A stretch of 64,000 bases of DNA. It comes from an uncultured Alistipes sp. (GTDB lineage: Bacteria; Bacteroidota; Bacteroidia; Bacteroidales; Rikenellaceae). Position 1 is the first letter of the stretch. The number at the start of each line of letters is the position of its first letter. The notes beneath the pieces were generated by a model. It saw only the letters and a program-made list of their open reading frames with translations, did no database searches and was not told where the DNA came from. The translations under genes were made by a program, and so were the position numbers. The stretch spans positions 186,001-250,000 of the forward strand of contig NZ_CAJTXD010000003.1 in the NCBI RefSeq assembly GCF_910580175.1, given 5' to 3'. This document shows positions 35,166 to 45,044 of the stretch, piece by piece.

Positions 35166-38123
35166 CTCGATGAAGATCAGTTCCGGCACTTCGTCGAGAT
35201 GCCCGACTATGCCTTTGTCGCAGTCGTCGCCGGGTTCCCTCAGTTCGCGGATCAATGCGAACGTTACGGTGCCGTCGGTATGGCGTTTCACGAGTTCCGT
35301 CACATCAAGCATGCGTTCGTTCGGTTCGCGGGTCAGGGTTGTTTCTCCCGCGACGAACCAGCTGCTTCCGGCGTTCAGAACGCCCGGACGCGAGAGGTCG
35401 ACATCGAGATGTTCTGCTGTCGGCCGTTTTCCGAGCCGTCGGCCGCTGCCATAGACATGGAAGCGGAACGGCCGGTCGCCGGTGCTTGCACCATGGAGGC
35501 GCAGCAGGATTCTTGAAGCGCGGGCCACCCGTGGTTCCGGTACCTTGAACCCGACAAACCCAAGGGCATGTTCGGCCGGTTTTTCGGAGTTCATGGCGAT
35601 TTCGGGTGCCGGGGTCGCCGACCCGTCGCCGTGCAGGGTTGCGGAGACGGCGGCCCGAAGGGTGTATTGCGTGTGCGCTTCGAAAGGTACGCTAAGCAGT
35701 GTCACGCTCCACGGCGGTACTTGCAGCGGAATTCGCCCCGCGGCATCGGTGCGCAGCAGCTCGGCGTCGCCGTAGTGTCGTTCGTCGACCCGTTCGCAGA
35801 CTACCGGCGACTCGGAAATGCCCCATGCCGAGAGGTCCAGATCGAGCCGATAGGGTTTGTCGTGCCGGTGTACGATCCACACGAAGAGGGTGCCGGCTAC
35901 GGAATCGGCTGCCGCGCAAAAGTCGAAGTGAGGGTCTTCGCTCGTACGGTCGAACTGCAACAGCGGTTTGTCGCCGCCGAAGCCTTTGGCAAAAAGGCGT
36001 ACTACTTCCGCCGTGCGTTGTGCACCGCCGATGTCGAACGATTCTTCGCCCCCGTCGATGAATTCGGGGCCGAACAGTTTCACTTCACGGATGACGGAAT
36101 GCCCTTTGTCCGAGGTCGATATCCGGACGCGCGATGCCTTTACAGGTGCTTCGAAGCGCGGGAAAAGCTGTGCGTAGCGAATCGTTCGCATGTCGGCTGC
36201 CGTGTGCCACACGCCGTCGCATTCCGTTTCGATGCGGAGCGTGCGGATGCGGTCGGGAGCCGTGAATTCGCCGCCCTCGGTGCCGGTGTAGATGGCCATG
36301 CCGCCCAACATCGTGGGTTCGGGAAGTTCCAGCACGAGCCATTTGCTTTCGTCGGAGGTGGCGTGCCAGCCGTGGGCGGCATCTTTGATGCCGTCGACCG
36401 CCATTTCGGGGCGCGAACCCGCATCGGTCGAAGAGGCGACGATGCGGCAGCCGGGGGCATAGTTGCGGAACGCATCTTCAGCGAAACGCCGCCCTTTCCA
36501 GATGTGATGATGTCCCGATTTGATCCCTTGCGGATAGGTCGAACTGGCCGTGTTGGCAAATTTGAACGCCCACATGCCGCGGCATCCCTCGATCATGTTG
36601 CGGGCATATATTCCGGCCCATTCGGTAAAGAGCGTCGGCGAATCCATCGTCTCGTCCTTGTCGATGAGGTAGGCGTTCATCCAGCGGCCGATTTCGGTGT
36701 AGAGAATCGGTTTGGAGCCTCCGTGCGGATGGTTCTCGCGCAGAATCCGTTCGATCGTGAGCGTCTTGCCTTCGTAGCCGGTGGCAGGCAGGTTGTACGA
36801 GTGGGTCGAAAAGAGATCGACCAGTTCTTGTTCGCAGGCGTTGCCGCGGTAGTCGGTTCCCTCGGCTGCGGCGATCGCGGCCCACCAGTTGGTGTTGGTG
36901 CCTGCCGTGACGGGGCCTACGAACTTTCCTTGCAGGTCGCCGGCACCCGCTTTCACGGCATCTTCGACCCCGCAGTGGACGGCGTCGGAGGCGATGCGCA
37001 TCATGCGAATCCACTCGTCGAGCGGAATGGGGCCGGCATGGCGATGATTCGGCTCGTTCTGCATGGCGAACATCTCGACTCCTCCGCGGAGCGCCGAGTA
37101 GTAGGCCAGTGCATACATCCGCTGCCAGAGCAGCCAGCGCGTCGGCCAGTCGGGCGCAGCCTTGTAGGCCGAGGTTTGAATCAACGATTCGATATTGAGC
37201 CGCCGCAATTCATCCAAAGCGTAGTTGTAGACCATCGTATTGGTCGAGACATAGACCGAATCGGCCCGGCGTTCGATCGCTTCCCAGTCGATTTCCGCTT
37301 GCTTCGGGTTGTGCCGCAATTGTTTTTTCAGTAGTTCGAACGCTTCGAGATTCTCCGGACGCGATGCGGCGTCGACGGCCGTTTCGGGTACCAGGAAGTC
37401 GAGCGGCATCCACAATCGGACGGCATTGACCCGGCTGTATTCGAGCCAAGCCGACACGTTGCTGCCGGGCATGAAGTAACCTTGGTTGTAGCCTACATAG
37501 CGCATGGTGCGGCCCATGGATTCGGGACGGATCTTTGCCTCGATTTTCGATGGATATTCCTTGCGGACGATTTCTTCGGCAACGATCGAGGGCGACGGCA
37601 TCGAGGGATTGGGATGTCCGTATCCCTCGAACTCGATGATGCGGATGGGTTCGCCGTCGGTCGATCGAATGCGGAAGCGGAACGATGTGATGGCCGGCCG
37701 GAACCGGAACACCACCTTGTCGAGACGGTTTTCGGTCGTCAGCGTCTCGCCGATGTCGGTCCAGTTGGCATCGTCCCAGTACTGAATGATGAAGTTCTTC
37801 ATGTTCCAGTAGCCTGCGGACTGTATCGATTCGGCCGGTGTGCGTTCGCCTTCCGGAATCCCCGTGTAGATGATCATCGAGTCGATGTCGCAATAGCGGT
37901 CGAGGCTCACTTCCAACAGATAGGGCGGTCTCGAACCGTTGGCGGGCATCCACGTCGACGACCGGAAGTGCAGGCCGTCGACGGCTTTTTCGGCTTCGTA
38001 GCTGCGACGAGCGTCGAGCGCTGCGATGCGGGCCTTGCGAAAGAGGTTCTGTGCCGGCTGCGCCCCTGCTTCAAGGCTGAAGATCGTCGACGCCAGCAGG
38101 AAAAGTATCAGTCGTCGGTTCAT
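35163..38123 (-). CDS. Multidomain glycoside hydrolase, clan GH-A-like, with two discoidin domains
   Basis: 986 residues from ATG 38123 (MNRRLILFLLASTIFSLEAGA, a signal peptide), overlapping the upstream stop as ATGA. Domains in order: a discoidin/F5-8C-type domain (about 30-185), a TIM-barrel (about 195-550), a second discoidin domain (about 560-690), a beta domain (about 700-820), and a C-terminal DNRLRE/CBM-like module (about 830-986). The barrel has MQNEPNHRH, the NEP motif holding the acid/base Glu, and a later YTEIGRW with the probable nucleophile. The family is uncertain: GH39- and GH86-like enzymes share the pattern. It is the last gene of the PUL operon. Confidence 0.65.
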   Translation of the reverse strand: MNRRLILFLLASTIFSLEAGAQPAQNLFRKARIAALDARRSYEAEKAVDGLHFRSSTWMPANGSRPPYLLEVSLDRYCDIDSMIIYTGIPEGERTPAESIQSAGYWNMKNFIIQYWDDANWTDIGETLTTENRLDKVVFRFRPAITSFRFRIRSTDGEPIRIIEFEGYGHPNPSMPSPSIVAEEIVRKEYPSKIEAKIRPESMGRTMRYVGYNQGYFMPGSNVSAWLEYSRVNAVRLWMPLDFLVPETAVDAASRPENLEAFELLKKQLRHNPKQAEIDWEAIERRADSVYVSTNTMVYNYALDELRRLNIESLIQTSAYKAAPDWPTRWLLWQRMYALAYYSALRGGVEMFAMQNEPNHRHAGPIPLDEWIRMMRIASDAVHCGVEDAVKAGAGDLQGKFVGPVTAGTNTNWWAAIAAAEGTDYRGNACEQELVDLFSTHSYNLPATGYEGKTLTIERILRENHPHGGSKPILYTEIGRWMNAYLIDKDETMDSPTLFTEWAGIYARNMIEGCRGMWAFKFANTASSTYPQGIKSGHHHIWKGRRFAEDAFRNYAPGCRIVASSTDAGSRPEMAVDGIKDAAHGWHATSDESKWLVLELPEPTMLGGMAIYTGTEGGEFTAPDRIRTLRIETECDGVWHTAADMRTIRYAQLFPRFEAPVKASRVRISTSDKGHSVIREVKLFGPEFIDGGEESFDIGGAQRTAEVVRLFAKGFGGDKPLLQFDRTSEDPHFDFCAAADSVAGTLFVWIVHRHDKPYRLDLDLSAWGISESPVVCERVDERHYGDAELLRTDAAGRIPLQVPPWSVTLLSVPFEAHTQYTLRAAVSATLHGDGSATPAPEIAMNSEKPAEHALGFVGFKVPEPRVARASRILLRLHGASTGDRPFRFHVYGSGRRLGKRPTAEHLDVDLSRPGVLNAGSSWFVAGETTLTREPNERMLDVTELVKRHTDGTVTFALIRELREPGDDCDKGIVGHLDEVPELIFIE

Positions 38124-39667
38124 TGTTGATCGAAGTATTCGATGATGTTGTAGACATTGTAGTTGATTTCGCGCATCATCTGCGATAGATACGGGAATAG
38201 CTGATAGTAGTTGTCGTAGATTCCCTTGTTGGCTGGTTTGCTGCTGTTGTCCGTGCCATCGTCGTCTTGATATTTGAACCAGTACCAGCCGACGCAGTTT
38301 TTGGCTTCGAGCAGCCCCAGCGTGAAGTGTTGATAGGCGTAGGCGCGTTCTTTCTGGGACGGAACGCAGAAGCCGGCTCCCGAGCCGTTGTTCAGGTCGG
38401 AATCTTCGACGCCTTTGGTGTAGAACTCGGTAACGACGAACGGTTTCCCCGCCCATTCGGCCCATTTGGGCATGTAGGTCTTGCCTTCAGGCGACCAGCG
38501 TGAATAGTAGTTGATCGACACGATGTCGCAGTATTTGCCGGCAGCTCGGACAACACCTTCGAGATATTTCGGTGTGCCGTGCAGGCGCGAGCCGAGGTAG
38601 AGCAGCTGCGGGTCGATCTTGTCCAGGGCTTCGCGCACTCCTTTGTAGTATTTTTCGGCCAACATGCCGGCGAATTCGTTGTTGAGCGCATCGGTCACTT
38701 TTGCCGCTCCTTTCTCATCCATAAACGCCCGGGCGGTCAGATAGGCTACGTCCGACCGATCTTTGATGTCGAGGAACCGCTGGAGAATCGCGTTGTTCTG
38801 CGACGAGAAGTCGAGTTCGTTGTCCGAAAAAAAACCGAACGTGTTCTGGTCGTTGACATAGGGTTGGAAAGCGCTCGAACGCATGTATTCTTCGCAGAAT
38901 GCACCCCAGTCGTCATAGAGCACCAGTCCGACAGCATTGGCCGAATTGCCGTCGGCATAGGCATGCTTCTTTTGCGAACGGAATTGGGAGAGGAATCCGA
39001 ACGACGGGGCCAGCGGGAACGGAGCGTTGGCATTGGCAGCATTGTAGGTTTGTTGGATGCCGTAGGCTCCGTTCGTGCCGAACGCGCCCGTCGAGTGGAC
39101 GCCCATGCGGGCCAGTTCGTTGCGGGAGACGGATACCCAGTTGTCGTCGCTGCCGAAACGTTCGCTCCATGCTTTTTTGTTGCGGTCGGAGGTGCCTTTG
39201 CGGAACGAAGCTACCCCGCGCATGTAGTAGCGATAGCCGTGCGGGTCGATGATCCACCAGCGGTCGTCGATTTTCTTTACGTAGAAACGCCCCGTGGCTT
39301 GTTGTGCGCCGTCGGCGGTATAAGCGCCGTATTCGTCGGTCACGGCGCTGTATTCCTCGTAGGTCGAAATCCGTCGTTCGTAGCCGTACATATAGGCGAG
39401 CAAGCGGGTGTTGGCTTGTTTCCAGCTCGAAACGGGAGGATACCCCGATGCGTATTTGACCGTGATCGGACGATAGGGCCGGTCGACGGGCGATTCTTCG
39501 TAGGGAATCATTTCGCCGGGTTCCGGCAGGTCGTCGGGATAGACTACTTCTTCTTTCTCGGTCAGAATGGAGGGAGGCATGAAGTGGGGATCCTTGTCCG
39601 ATTTTTCAGTGCAGGCACTGCCCGAGATGCAGGCTGTCAGGCAGATCAGAATGAGGTGCTTTTTCAT
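38120..39667 (-). CDS. GH50/agarase-like glycoside hydrolase lipoprotein
   Basis: 515 residues. A short lipoprotein-like signal (MKKHLILICLTACISGSAC) is followed by a low-complexity acidic linker. The catalytic part has RWWIIDPHGYRYYMRGV, then FGFFSDNELDF with a likely acid/base Glu. It also has YLGSRLHGTPKYLEG and FVVTEFYTKG with the likely nucleophile. This order of blocks is what I associate with GH50 beta-agarases and relatives. Substrate need not be agarose. The stop overlaps the next start by ATGA. A moderate-confidence family call. Confidence 0.6.
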   Translation of the reverse strand: MKKHLILICLTACISGSACTEKSDKDPHFMPPSILTEKEEVVYPDDLPEPGEMIPYEESPVDRPYRPITVKYASGYPPVSSWKQANTRLLAYMYGYERRISTYEEYSAVTDEYGAYTADGAQQATGRFYVKKIDDRWWIIDPHGYRYYMRGVASFRKGTSDRNKKAWSERFGSDDNWVSVSRNELARMGVHSTGAFGTNGAYGIQQTYNAANANAPFPLAPSFGFLSQFRSQKKHAYADGNSANAVGLVLYDDWGAFCEEYMRSSAFQPYVNDQNTFGFFSDNELDFSSQNNAILQRFLDIKDRSDVAYLTARAFMDEKGAAKVTDALNNEFAGMLAEKYYKGVREALDKIDPQLLYLGSRLHGTPKYLEGVVRAAGKYCDIVSINYYSRWSPEGKTYMPKWAEWAGKPFVVTEFYTKGVEDSDLNNGSGAGFCVPSQKERAYAYQHFTLGLLEAKNCVGWYWFKYQDDDGTDNSSKPANKGIYDNYYQLFPYLSQMMREINYNVYNIIEYFDQQ

Positions 39668-39687
39668 ATCGTTTCAGGTTTTGTCGG

Positions 39688-42342
39688 TTAGTACAAGTGT
39701 AGAATGCGGATGGCCGAGAGCATCGTTTCGGATCGCACGGGAGTGAAGCCTACGCAAAGCCCTTCGCCGTTGTTCAAGACGATCCGATAACGTCGCGTTA
39801 CCGGGGTTTTGCGACCCGCTTCGGCGGCGACATCGAGACTGCGGGCGACGTCGAGACCGTTGATGCTGATGTCGAAAGCGCGTTCCGAGACGGCTTCGCT
39901 TTCGGTCGCCAGTCCCAGTTGGTAGACCGAACTTGCCGTTTCTTCGCCCGCCAGTTCGGCAAAATAGAGGGTCACTTCGTAAACTCCGTCCGGCAAATCG
40001 GCACGAAACGCCTCGATGCTTCGGCGTTGGGTCTGGAATAGGGGGTCGAGGCGTGTTCGGTCGATGGGCAGATTCGATGCGGGTTGCGTGCCGCGATTGG
40101 TTTTGGGCCGCCACGGGATGCCGCCGACATAGCCCCAGCCGCCCGGCTCATAGGGTTGTTCGGGAATCCATGCCGTCTCCTGCTGCGGATCGTCGAAGGA
40201 GCGGGTCGACCCCAGCAGCACGTTCATTTCAGTGAACGGCGTGCCGTTGCCGAATTTCCGGGGTACGAGCCGGTATTCCGTCGTGGAGCAGTGACGCGCC
40301 GTGCGGCCGTCCTCGGTGCGGATCGTTGCTTCGAGGCGGTTCGTGCCTGCATGGAAGGGGATTTCTACCTCGGCTATGCAGTCCGTCACGTCGAATCGGC
40401 CCATATCCCGTCCGTCCAGCGATACTTCGATCTGCGGTGCATTGGCATAGATCCGCACGCGTTCCGTTGCGATGCCCGGCGTCGTCTCCACTCCGGCGCG
40501 GAAATGTCGGCCGCCGCCGCAAATGTGTACGATCGGATCGGGGCGCAGCATGGCCTGATAGTAGAAATAGGTGTCTTTCGGTGTGCGGTCGAGCGTACAG
40601 AGACCTTTGCAGTTGACGTGAGGGATGGCGTCGCCGCGCGGTTCGGCATAGAAATCGTTGAGGTTCCATGCTGCCGCACCGCAGATGAACGGCCGTGCAA
40701 GCATCTGCGGCAGGTAGTGTTCGTGGTAGAGCATAGCGTAGTCGACCGAGAAGTCGAACCGTTCGGGGCGTGCCGAACGGATGCGGATGTCGCAGTCGGC
40801 TCCGTATTCCGTGACGAACAACGATTTGTCGGGATATGCGGCGTGTATCCGGTCGAGTTGTTTCTCGAAATCGGTAAATCGACCGCCGTACCATCCTTGA
40901 TAGAGGTTGACCCCGATGATGTCGGGTATTTTCAGCAAGCCGGCTTCCTCATAGAGGGTCAGATTGCCGTGGCAGGGCAGCATGGTCGCACGCGAGGGAT
41001 CGAGTCTGCGGGCCGTGGCATTGCAGCGTTGTGCAATGTTGCGTACGCATTGTAGGTATTCGGCCTTGTCGTGTTCGTCTGCAAAGCCGGGGGGCCGTAA
41101 CATGACCTCATTCATGTAGGTCCAGAGACAGACCGAGGGCGAATTGTAATTCTGGAGCACCATTTCGGTCATCATCCGTTCGCAACAATCGGCGAATGCG
41201 TCGCTGCGCGTGACGGCGTTGACGATCGGTATTTCGACCGAAGCCAGCAACCCCGACCGATCGCAGGCGGCCAGCACGGCAGGGTCTTGCGGATAGTGGG
41301 CTATGCGCAGGAAGTTGCCGCCCATATGCTTGAGTTGCTCCACGTCTCGTATGTGGCGTTCGTCGCCGAGGGCGTATCCCGACCCTTCGTAATCTTGATG
41401 ACGGCTCGTGCCGATCAGTTTGAGCGGGCGGCCGTTGAGGAAGAATCCGCGGTCGGGGTCGAACGAACAGGTGCGCAGACCCAGCGGATTGGCCACCCGG
41501 TCGGTCTCGATGCCGCGGGCGTCGATTACGCAGCTTTCGACCCGATAGAGGTGCGGTTCGTCGGGCGACCAGAGACGCGGCTGCGGAATGCGGAGCGATT
41601 GGCGGACGGGCATGCCGTTTGTTCCGGCAGGCAGCTTGACCGATGTCTGGGTTTGGGCGATGCAGCGTCCCGCAGGGTCGAAGACCCGTTGTCTGACCGT
41701 TGCGCGGGCCGTTTCCGGCCCGTCGTTCGTCAACAGCGTGCGGACGGAAACTTCGGCCGACGAGGCGTCGAGACGTTCCGTCGTGAGAAAGACTCCCGAC
41801 GATGCGTAGTGGGTCGTCGTGATATGCAGCGGGTCGGTGGCGATCAAGTGTACATCGCGGTAGATGCCTCCGAAGAAGGTGTAGTCGGCTGAAAGAGGCG
41901 GAATGTCAGGATTATGCGAGTTGTCGGCGCGCACTTCCAATAAATTGTCGCCGGCGCAGACCAGGTCGGTCACGTCGAAGGCGAACGCCGTGTAGCCGCC
42001 TGCATGCGTGCCGACCGGCGTCCCGTTCATGTAGATTTCGGCATACGAATCGACCGCTTCGAAGAGCAGGTGGAGCCGATAGCCCGCCAGCGAGGCGTCG
42101 ATGTGCAGCATTCGGCGGTACCATGCCGGCCCGCGGTGGTAGCCGGGCGTGTCGTCGTCGCAGTCGACGGCGTTCCACGTATGGGGCACCGAGATGCGGT
42201 GCCATTCCTGCTCGTCAGGATGCAGGTCGCCATAACAGAACTCCCAGCCGTCATTGATCGTATAGTCGATCCGGTCGGCAAAAGAAGGGTGACATATTAC
42301 CAGCAACGCTGCGAGAAGCGTAAAGAAGCATCGTTTATTCAT
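39688..42342 (-). CDS. GH2-family beta-galactosidase/beta-glucuronidase-type enzyme with malectin domain
   Basis: 884 residues from ATG 42342 (MNKRCFFTLLAALLVICHP, signal peptide); earlier in-frame Met codons lie in the upstream gene. GH2 sugar-binding (about 30-190), Ig-like (about 195-290) and TIM-barrel (about 295-600) domains are present. The acid/base is in WTYMNEV and the nucleophile in FVTEYGAD. The C-terminal 170 residues form a malectin-type carbohydrate-binding domain (YEVTLYFAELAG). It starts inside the last 8 bp of the esterase gene. Beta-galactosidase is the likeliest activity given the galactanase-like neighbours, but beta-glucuronidase is possible. Confidence 0.85.
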   Translation of the reverse strand: MNKRCFFTLLAALLVICHPSFADRIDYTINDGWEFCYGDLHPDEQEWHRISVPHTWNAVDCDDDTPGYHRGPAWYRRMLHIDASLAGYRLHLLFEAVDSYAEIYMNGTPVGTHAGGYTAFAFDVTDLVCAGDNLLEVRADNSHNPDIPPLSADYTFFGGIYRDVHLIATDPLHITTTHYASSGVFLTTERLDASSAEVSVRTLLTNDGPETARATVRQRVFDPAGRCIAQTQTSVKLPAGTNGMPVRQSLRIPQPRLWSPDEPHLYRVESCVIDARGIETDRVANPLGLRTCSFDPDRGFFLNGRPLKLIGTSRHQDYEGSGYALGDERHIRDVEQLKHMGGNFLRIAHYPQDPAVLAACDRSGLLASVEIPIVNAVTRSDAFADCCERMMTEMVLQNYNSPSVCLWTYMNEVMLRPPGFADEHDKAEYLQCVRNIAQRCNATARRLDPSRATMLPCHGNLTLYEEAGLLKIPDIIGVNLYQGWYGGRFTDFEKQLDRIHAAYPDKSLFVTEYGADCDIRIRSARPERFDFSVDYAMLYHEHYLPQMLARPFICGAAAWNLNDFYAEPRGDAIPHVNCKGLCTLDRTPKDTYFYYQAMLRPDPIVHICGGGRHFRAGVETTPGIATERVRIYANAPQIEVSLDGRDMGRFDVTDCIAEVEIPFHAGTNRLEATIRTEDGRTARHCSTTEYRLVPRKFGNGTPFTEMNVLLGSTRSFDDPQQETAWIPEQPYEPGGWGYVGGIPWRPKTNRGTQPASNLPIDRTRLDPLFQTQRRSIEAFRADLPDGVYEVTLYFAELAGEETASSVYQLGLATESEAVSERAFDISINGLDVARSLDVAAEAGRKTPVTRRYRIVLNNGEGLCVGFTPVRSETMLSAIRILHLY

Positions 42343-43120
42343 AACACATTTCGATCGTTTTTTTTGCATAGCGTCGCCCGAGCAGCAGTTGCCCCTCGCG
42401 GCTGAAGTGCGGGTCGAGCGAGTCGCGCAGAGGCGTGCAGCCTTCGCTTGATATGAAGGCACTGTTGGGTATGCGTTTTGCTATGCGGCCGATTATCGGA
42501 TTGAACCGCTCGGCGTTGCTGTGCCAACGGGCGATTTCGCCCGCAATGAACGGCACATCGCCGCAGCCCAGGTCGCGCCGCAGCGCCGCGACCGTTTCTG
42601 CCAGCCGTTCGAGATACTGCTCGGGATGGCTGCTGTCGCTTTCGCCTTGATGCCAGAGGATGGCGCGCAGCCTGCCGTAGTCCATGGCTTGCCGCGTGCG
42701 GCGCACCGCTTCGTTGTAGTAGTCCGAACCTGGCATCCACTCCCGGAGCGCCGAGCCGCCGCGGGCATTGACTACGAGCAGCAAAGGCCGTCCGGTCTTT
42801 TCGTGGAGCAGTTCGGCGAAACCGACTCCCGGGTTGACCCCTTGCATGGAAAGGCGTTTGCGGATGGTCGAGTAGCGGTTGAGCGGTTGTGTCGCTTGCA
42901 CGGGGATGCCTGCGCTGTCGAGCAGTTGCACGCCCTCGGGGCGCCAGAGGCTGTCGGCGGCAAGCATCGCTCCGCGTCCGGCCATGTTCGATTGGCCGAT
43001 CAGCAGGAAGAGGTCGCATGCCGACGCATTGGGTCCCTTGTCGGAAGCCGTTTTCCGCCCGCCGCAGGCGGTCAGGCCCGCGGCGGCGAAAAACGCCAGA
43101 ATGAGGAGGATTCGTTTCAT
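42335..43120 (-). CDS. Sialate O-acetylesterase-like (SASA/CE6-type) lipoprotein
   Basis: 261 residues with a lipobox (GLTACGG). SGNH-type motifs are GQSNMAGRG with the catalytic Ser, ILWHQGESD, and DPHFS with the catalytic Asp-His pair near the C-terminus. Such esterases remove acetyl groups from plant xylan, galactan or host sialic acid. No sialidase is in the window, so plant or algal glycan is more likely. The gene overlaps the GH2 gene by 8 bp. Confidence 0.85.
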   Translation of the reverse strand: MKRILLILAFFAAAGLTACGGRKTASDKGPNASACDLFLLIGQSNMAGRGAMLAADSLWRPEGVQLLDSAGIPVQATQPLNRYSTIRKRLSMQGVNPGVGFAELLHEKTGRPLLLVVNARGGSALREWMPGSDYYNEAVRRTRQAMDYGRLRAILWHQGESDSSHPEQYLERLAETVAALRRDLGCGDVPFIAGEIARWHSNAERFNPIIGRIAKRIPNSAFISSEGCTPLRDSLDPHFSREGQLLLGRRYAKKTIEMCYE

Positions 43121-43135
43121 CAGAGTAGTGGGTCA

Positions 43136-43166
43136 TCCTCCCGCTCGGTCGAACCGTGCGGGAGGA
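43136..43166. other. Stable hairpin between the BACON protein gene and the acetylesterase gene
   Basis: TCCTCCCGC (43136-43144) pairs with GCGGGAGGA (43158-43166), with an inner GGT/ACC. On the minus strand no T-run follows, so it looks like an mRNA-stability hairpin separating the highly made SusCD-lipoprotein part from the enzyme part of the operon. Confidence 0.55.
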
Positions 43167-43175
43167 ATCCGGGTG

Positions 43176-45014
43176 TCAGTTGGTTTTTTCGACCGCACGT
43201 ATGGCACGGATGTAACGAGGCGTAGGGCTTGTTTTCGAGAGGTTCAGATCGCCATACTTGCCGAAGCGGATGTAGAATGCTTTGTCGCCGGCAGAAGTTT
43301 CCGTCGATGCCCAATAGCTGTCGCCGTTGCCTGCGGCTTGCGAACCGCAGGCTTCGGGTGTGCCGTTGAGCGGGTCGCCGCCTGCGTCGATGAATAGTTT
43401 TTCGATTTTGTCGCGTTGTTCTTTTTCTGCTGCGCTAAGGTTTGCCGGCTCATTGGCTATGAAATCTCCGCCGTGGCCTCCGTTGTAGAAATCGTAAAGT
43501 TGGATGATTTCCTGACGCGACGGCCAATACCAGCCTTTGCCGAAGGTTTGGCACCATCCGACCGCCGGTACGTCGTCGGCCGTTCCGTGGTCGATGATTT
43601 TCTGCATGTTCACGGCTCCGTCGGGATCGGTCAACCCGTAGACAGGCGCCGAGGCGGCGGTCGTCCAGACGAGAGCGGTGCGCGTCAGCGATACGATTTT
43701 GGCTTTCGTGCCGTCGGCCGGATCGACCCAGAAGACGATGCCGCCTTTCACTCCGTCTTCGTCGGGCACGATGTCGCCCGCCTGCCAAGGCTCCACGGTA
43801 ATGAGTTTCGCCTGCGATACGGTCAGCGTGACCGATGCGGTGTTCTCGCCGCTGCCGGCTGTCACGGTGGCCGTCGTAGAACGCACGTCGCCGGTTTCGT
43901 TGGCTGAAAGCGCACGGAACGTAATCGTTGCGTCCGCAATGTCGAAAGCGAGCCACGAGGGGTCGGCAAGCGTTACGGCGAGCGTCGCGAGTTCCTTGTT
44001 GGTCGTTGCATTTACCGACGCCGAGCTGCCCGTGGCAGCCTCCAGCGCAAGAGTTTGCGAGGAGAGCGTCAGCGTAGCGGGTTCTTCGGGCGGCAGATAG
44101 TTGCCCACGCGGCGTACGCAACGTACGAAGCGTGCCGTACCCGATTTTTTCCATTTGTCCGAGGTGTATTTGCCGAAGCGCACGCCGTAGGAATTCTGGT
44201 CGTCGTATTCGGTCGACGACCAGTAGCTTTGGCCGTTGCCCGACGTGGTGGCGTCGATGACCGTGCCGCCCAGGTCGGTCAGCATTTTGTCGAATGCCGC
44301 ACGCGCCATTTTCTCGGGGTCGGTCAATGTCTCGATGGTCGCGGCTATGAACGAAGGATCCGCATGTCCTACGCCGTTGTAGGCGTCGAACAGTTCGTTC
44401 AGTTCGCCCAAAGCAGGCAGATACCAGCCTTCGCCCATCGCCGTGCAGTAGCCTGCGGCTTCCTCTGCCGTGTGCTCGGTGTAGAGCGCGGTGTTGGCCA
44501 GCCCGTCGACACGCGATTCGGCTCCGTGAGCCTTCATCGTCGATTCGAACGGCTTGCCTTCGAGGCGGGCCAGCGAAACGGCCTTGCCGATCGTTCGGTC
44601 CGACGGATCGACCCAGAAGATCATGCCCAGCCCGTCGTCTGTGGGGTCGCCCACCTTCAGTCCGCTTTCTTCGTCGACGGCAGACTGGTTCACGGTAACC
44701 TGTTCGATGAACGATCCGGCCCGCAGCGTCACTTGCGTCGTGCGGGTTTCGGAACTTTCGTTGGTTTGCGTCGCCGTAAAGACCGCACGGCGCGTGTTCA
44801 CGTCGACGGCGAGCCATGGGCAATCGAATTCAGCTTCGACGATGGGTTCCGTTGTGGCGATCAGGGCGGTAAATGAGGAGCCTTCGGTACGGTTGAGCGT
44901 TACCGTGTGATCCGAGTAACTGAATTCGGGCATCACGCGCACCTCGTCGTCGCTCGTGCAGCCGCCGCATAGTATCGCGACGAGCGCGGCTGTGAATCCT
45001 AATATCTTTTTCAT
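43176..45014 (-). CDS. Surface lipoprotein with duplicated BACON plus DUF1566 domains (SusE position)
   Basis: 612 residues with a lipobox (ILCGGC). The plan is A-B-A-B. A BACON-like beta domain (about 25-115) is followed by a DUF1566/FGE-like domain (about 120-305, with GEGWYLPALGELNEL and QSYWSSTEYDD). A second BACON (about 315-400) and a second DUF1566 (about 415-610, with GKGWYWPSRQEI and DSYWASTE) follow. Directly after SusD is the usual place of the SusE/F-type surface glycan-binding protein. Binding of the PUL glycan is inferred from position; BACON domains are often spacers. Confidence 0.75.
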   Translation of the reverse strand: MKKILGFTAALVAILCGGCTSDDEVRVMPEFSYSDHTVTLNRTEGSSFTALIATTEPIVEAEFDCPWLAVDVNTRRAVFTATQTNESSETRTTQVTLRAGSFIEQVTVNQSAVDEESGLKVGDPTDDGLGMIFWVDPSDRTIGKAVSLARLEGKPFESTMKAHGAESRVDGLANTALYTEHTAEEAAGYCTAMGEGWYLPALGELNELFDAYNGVGHADPSFIAATIETLTDPEKMARAAFDKMLTDLGGTVIDATTSGNGQSYWSSTEYDDQNSYGVRFGKYTSDKWKKSGTARFVRCVRRVGNYLPPEEPATLTLSSQTLALEAATGSSASVNATTNKELATLAVTLADPSWLAFDIADATITFRALSANETGDVRSTTATVTAGSGENTASVTLTVSQAKLITVEPWQAGDIVPDEDGVKGGIVFWVDPADGTKAKIVSLTRTALVWTTAASAPVYGLTDPDGAVNMQKIIDHGTADDVPAVGWCQTFGKGWYWPSRQEIIQLYDFYNGGHGGDFIANEPANLSAAEKEQRDKIEKLFIDAGGDPLNGTPEACGSQAAGNGDSYWASTETSAGDKAFYIRFGKYGDLNLSKTSPTPRYIRAIRAVEKTN

Positions 45015-45044
45015 GAGTCTTCTTTATTTGGGGTTAATTAAGGA

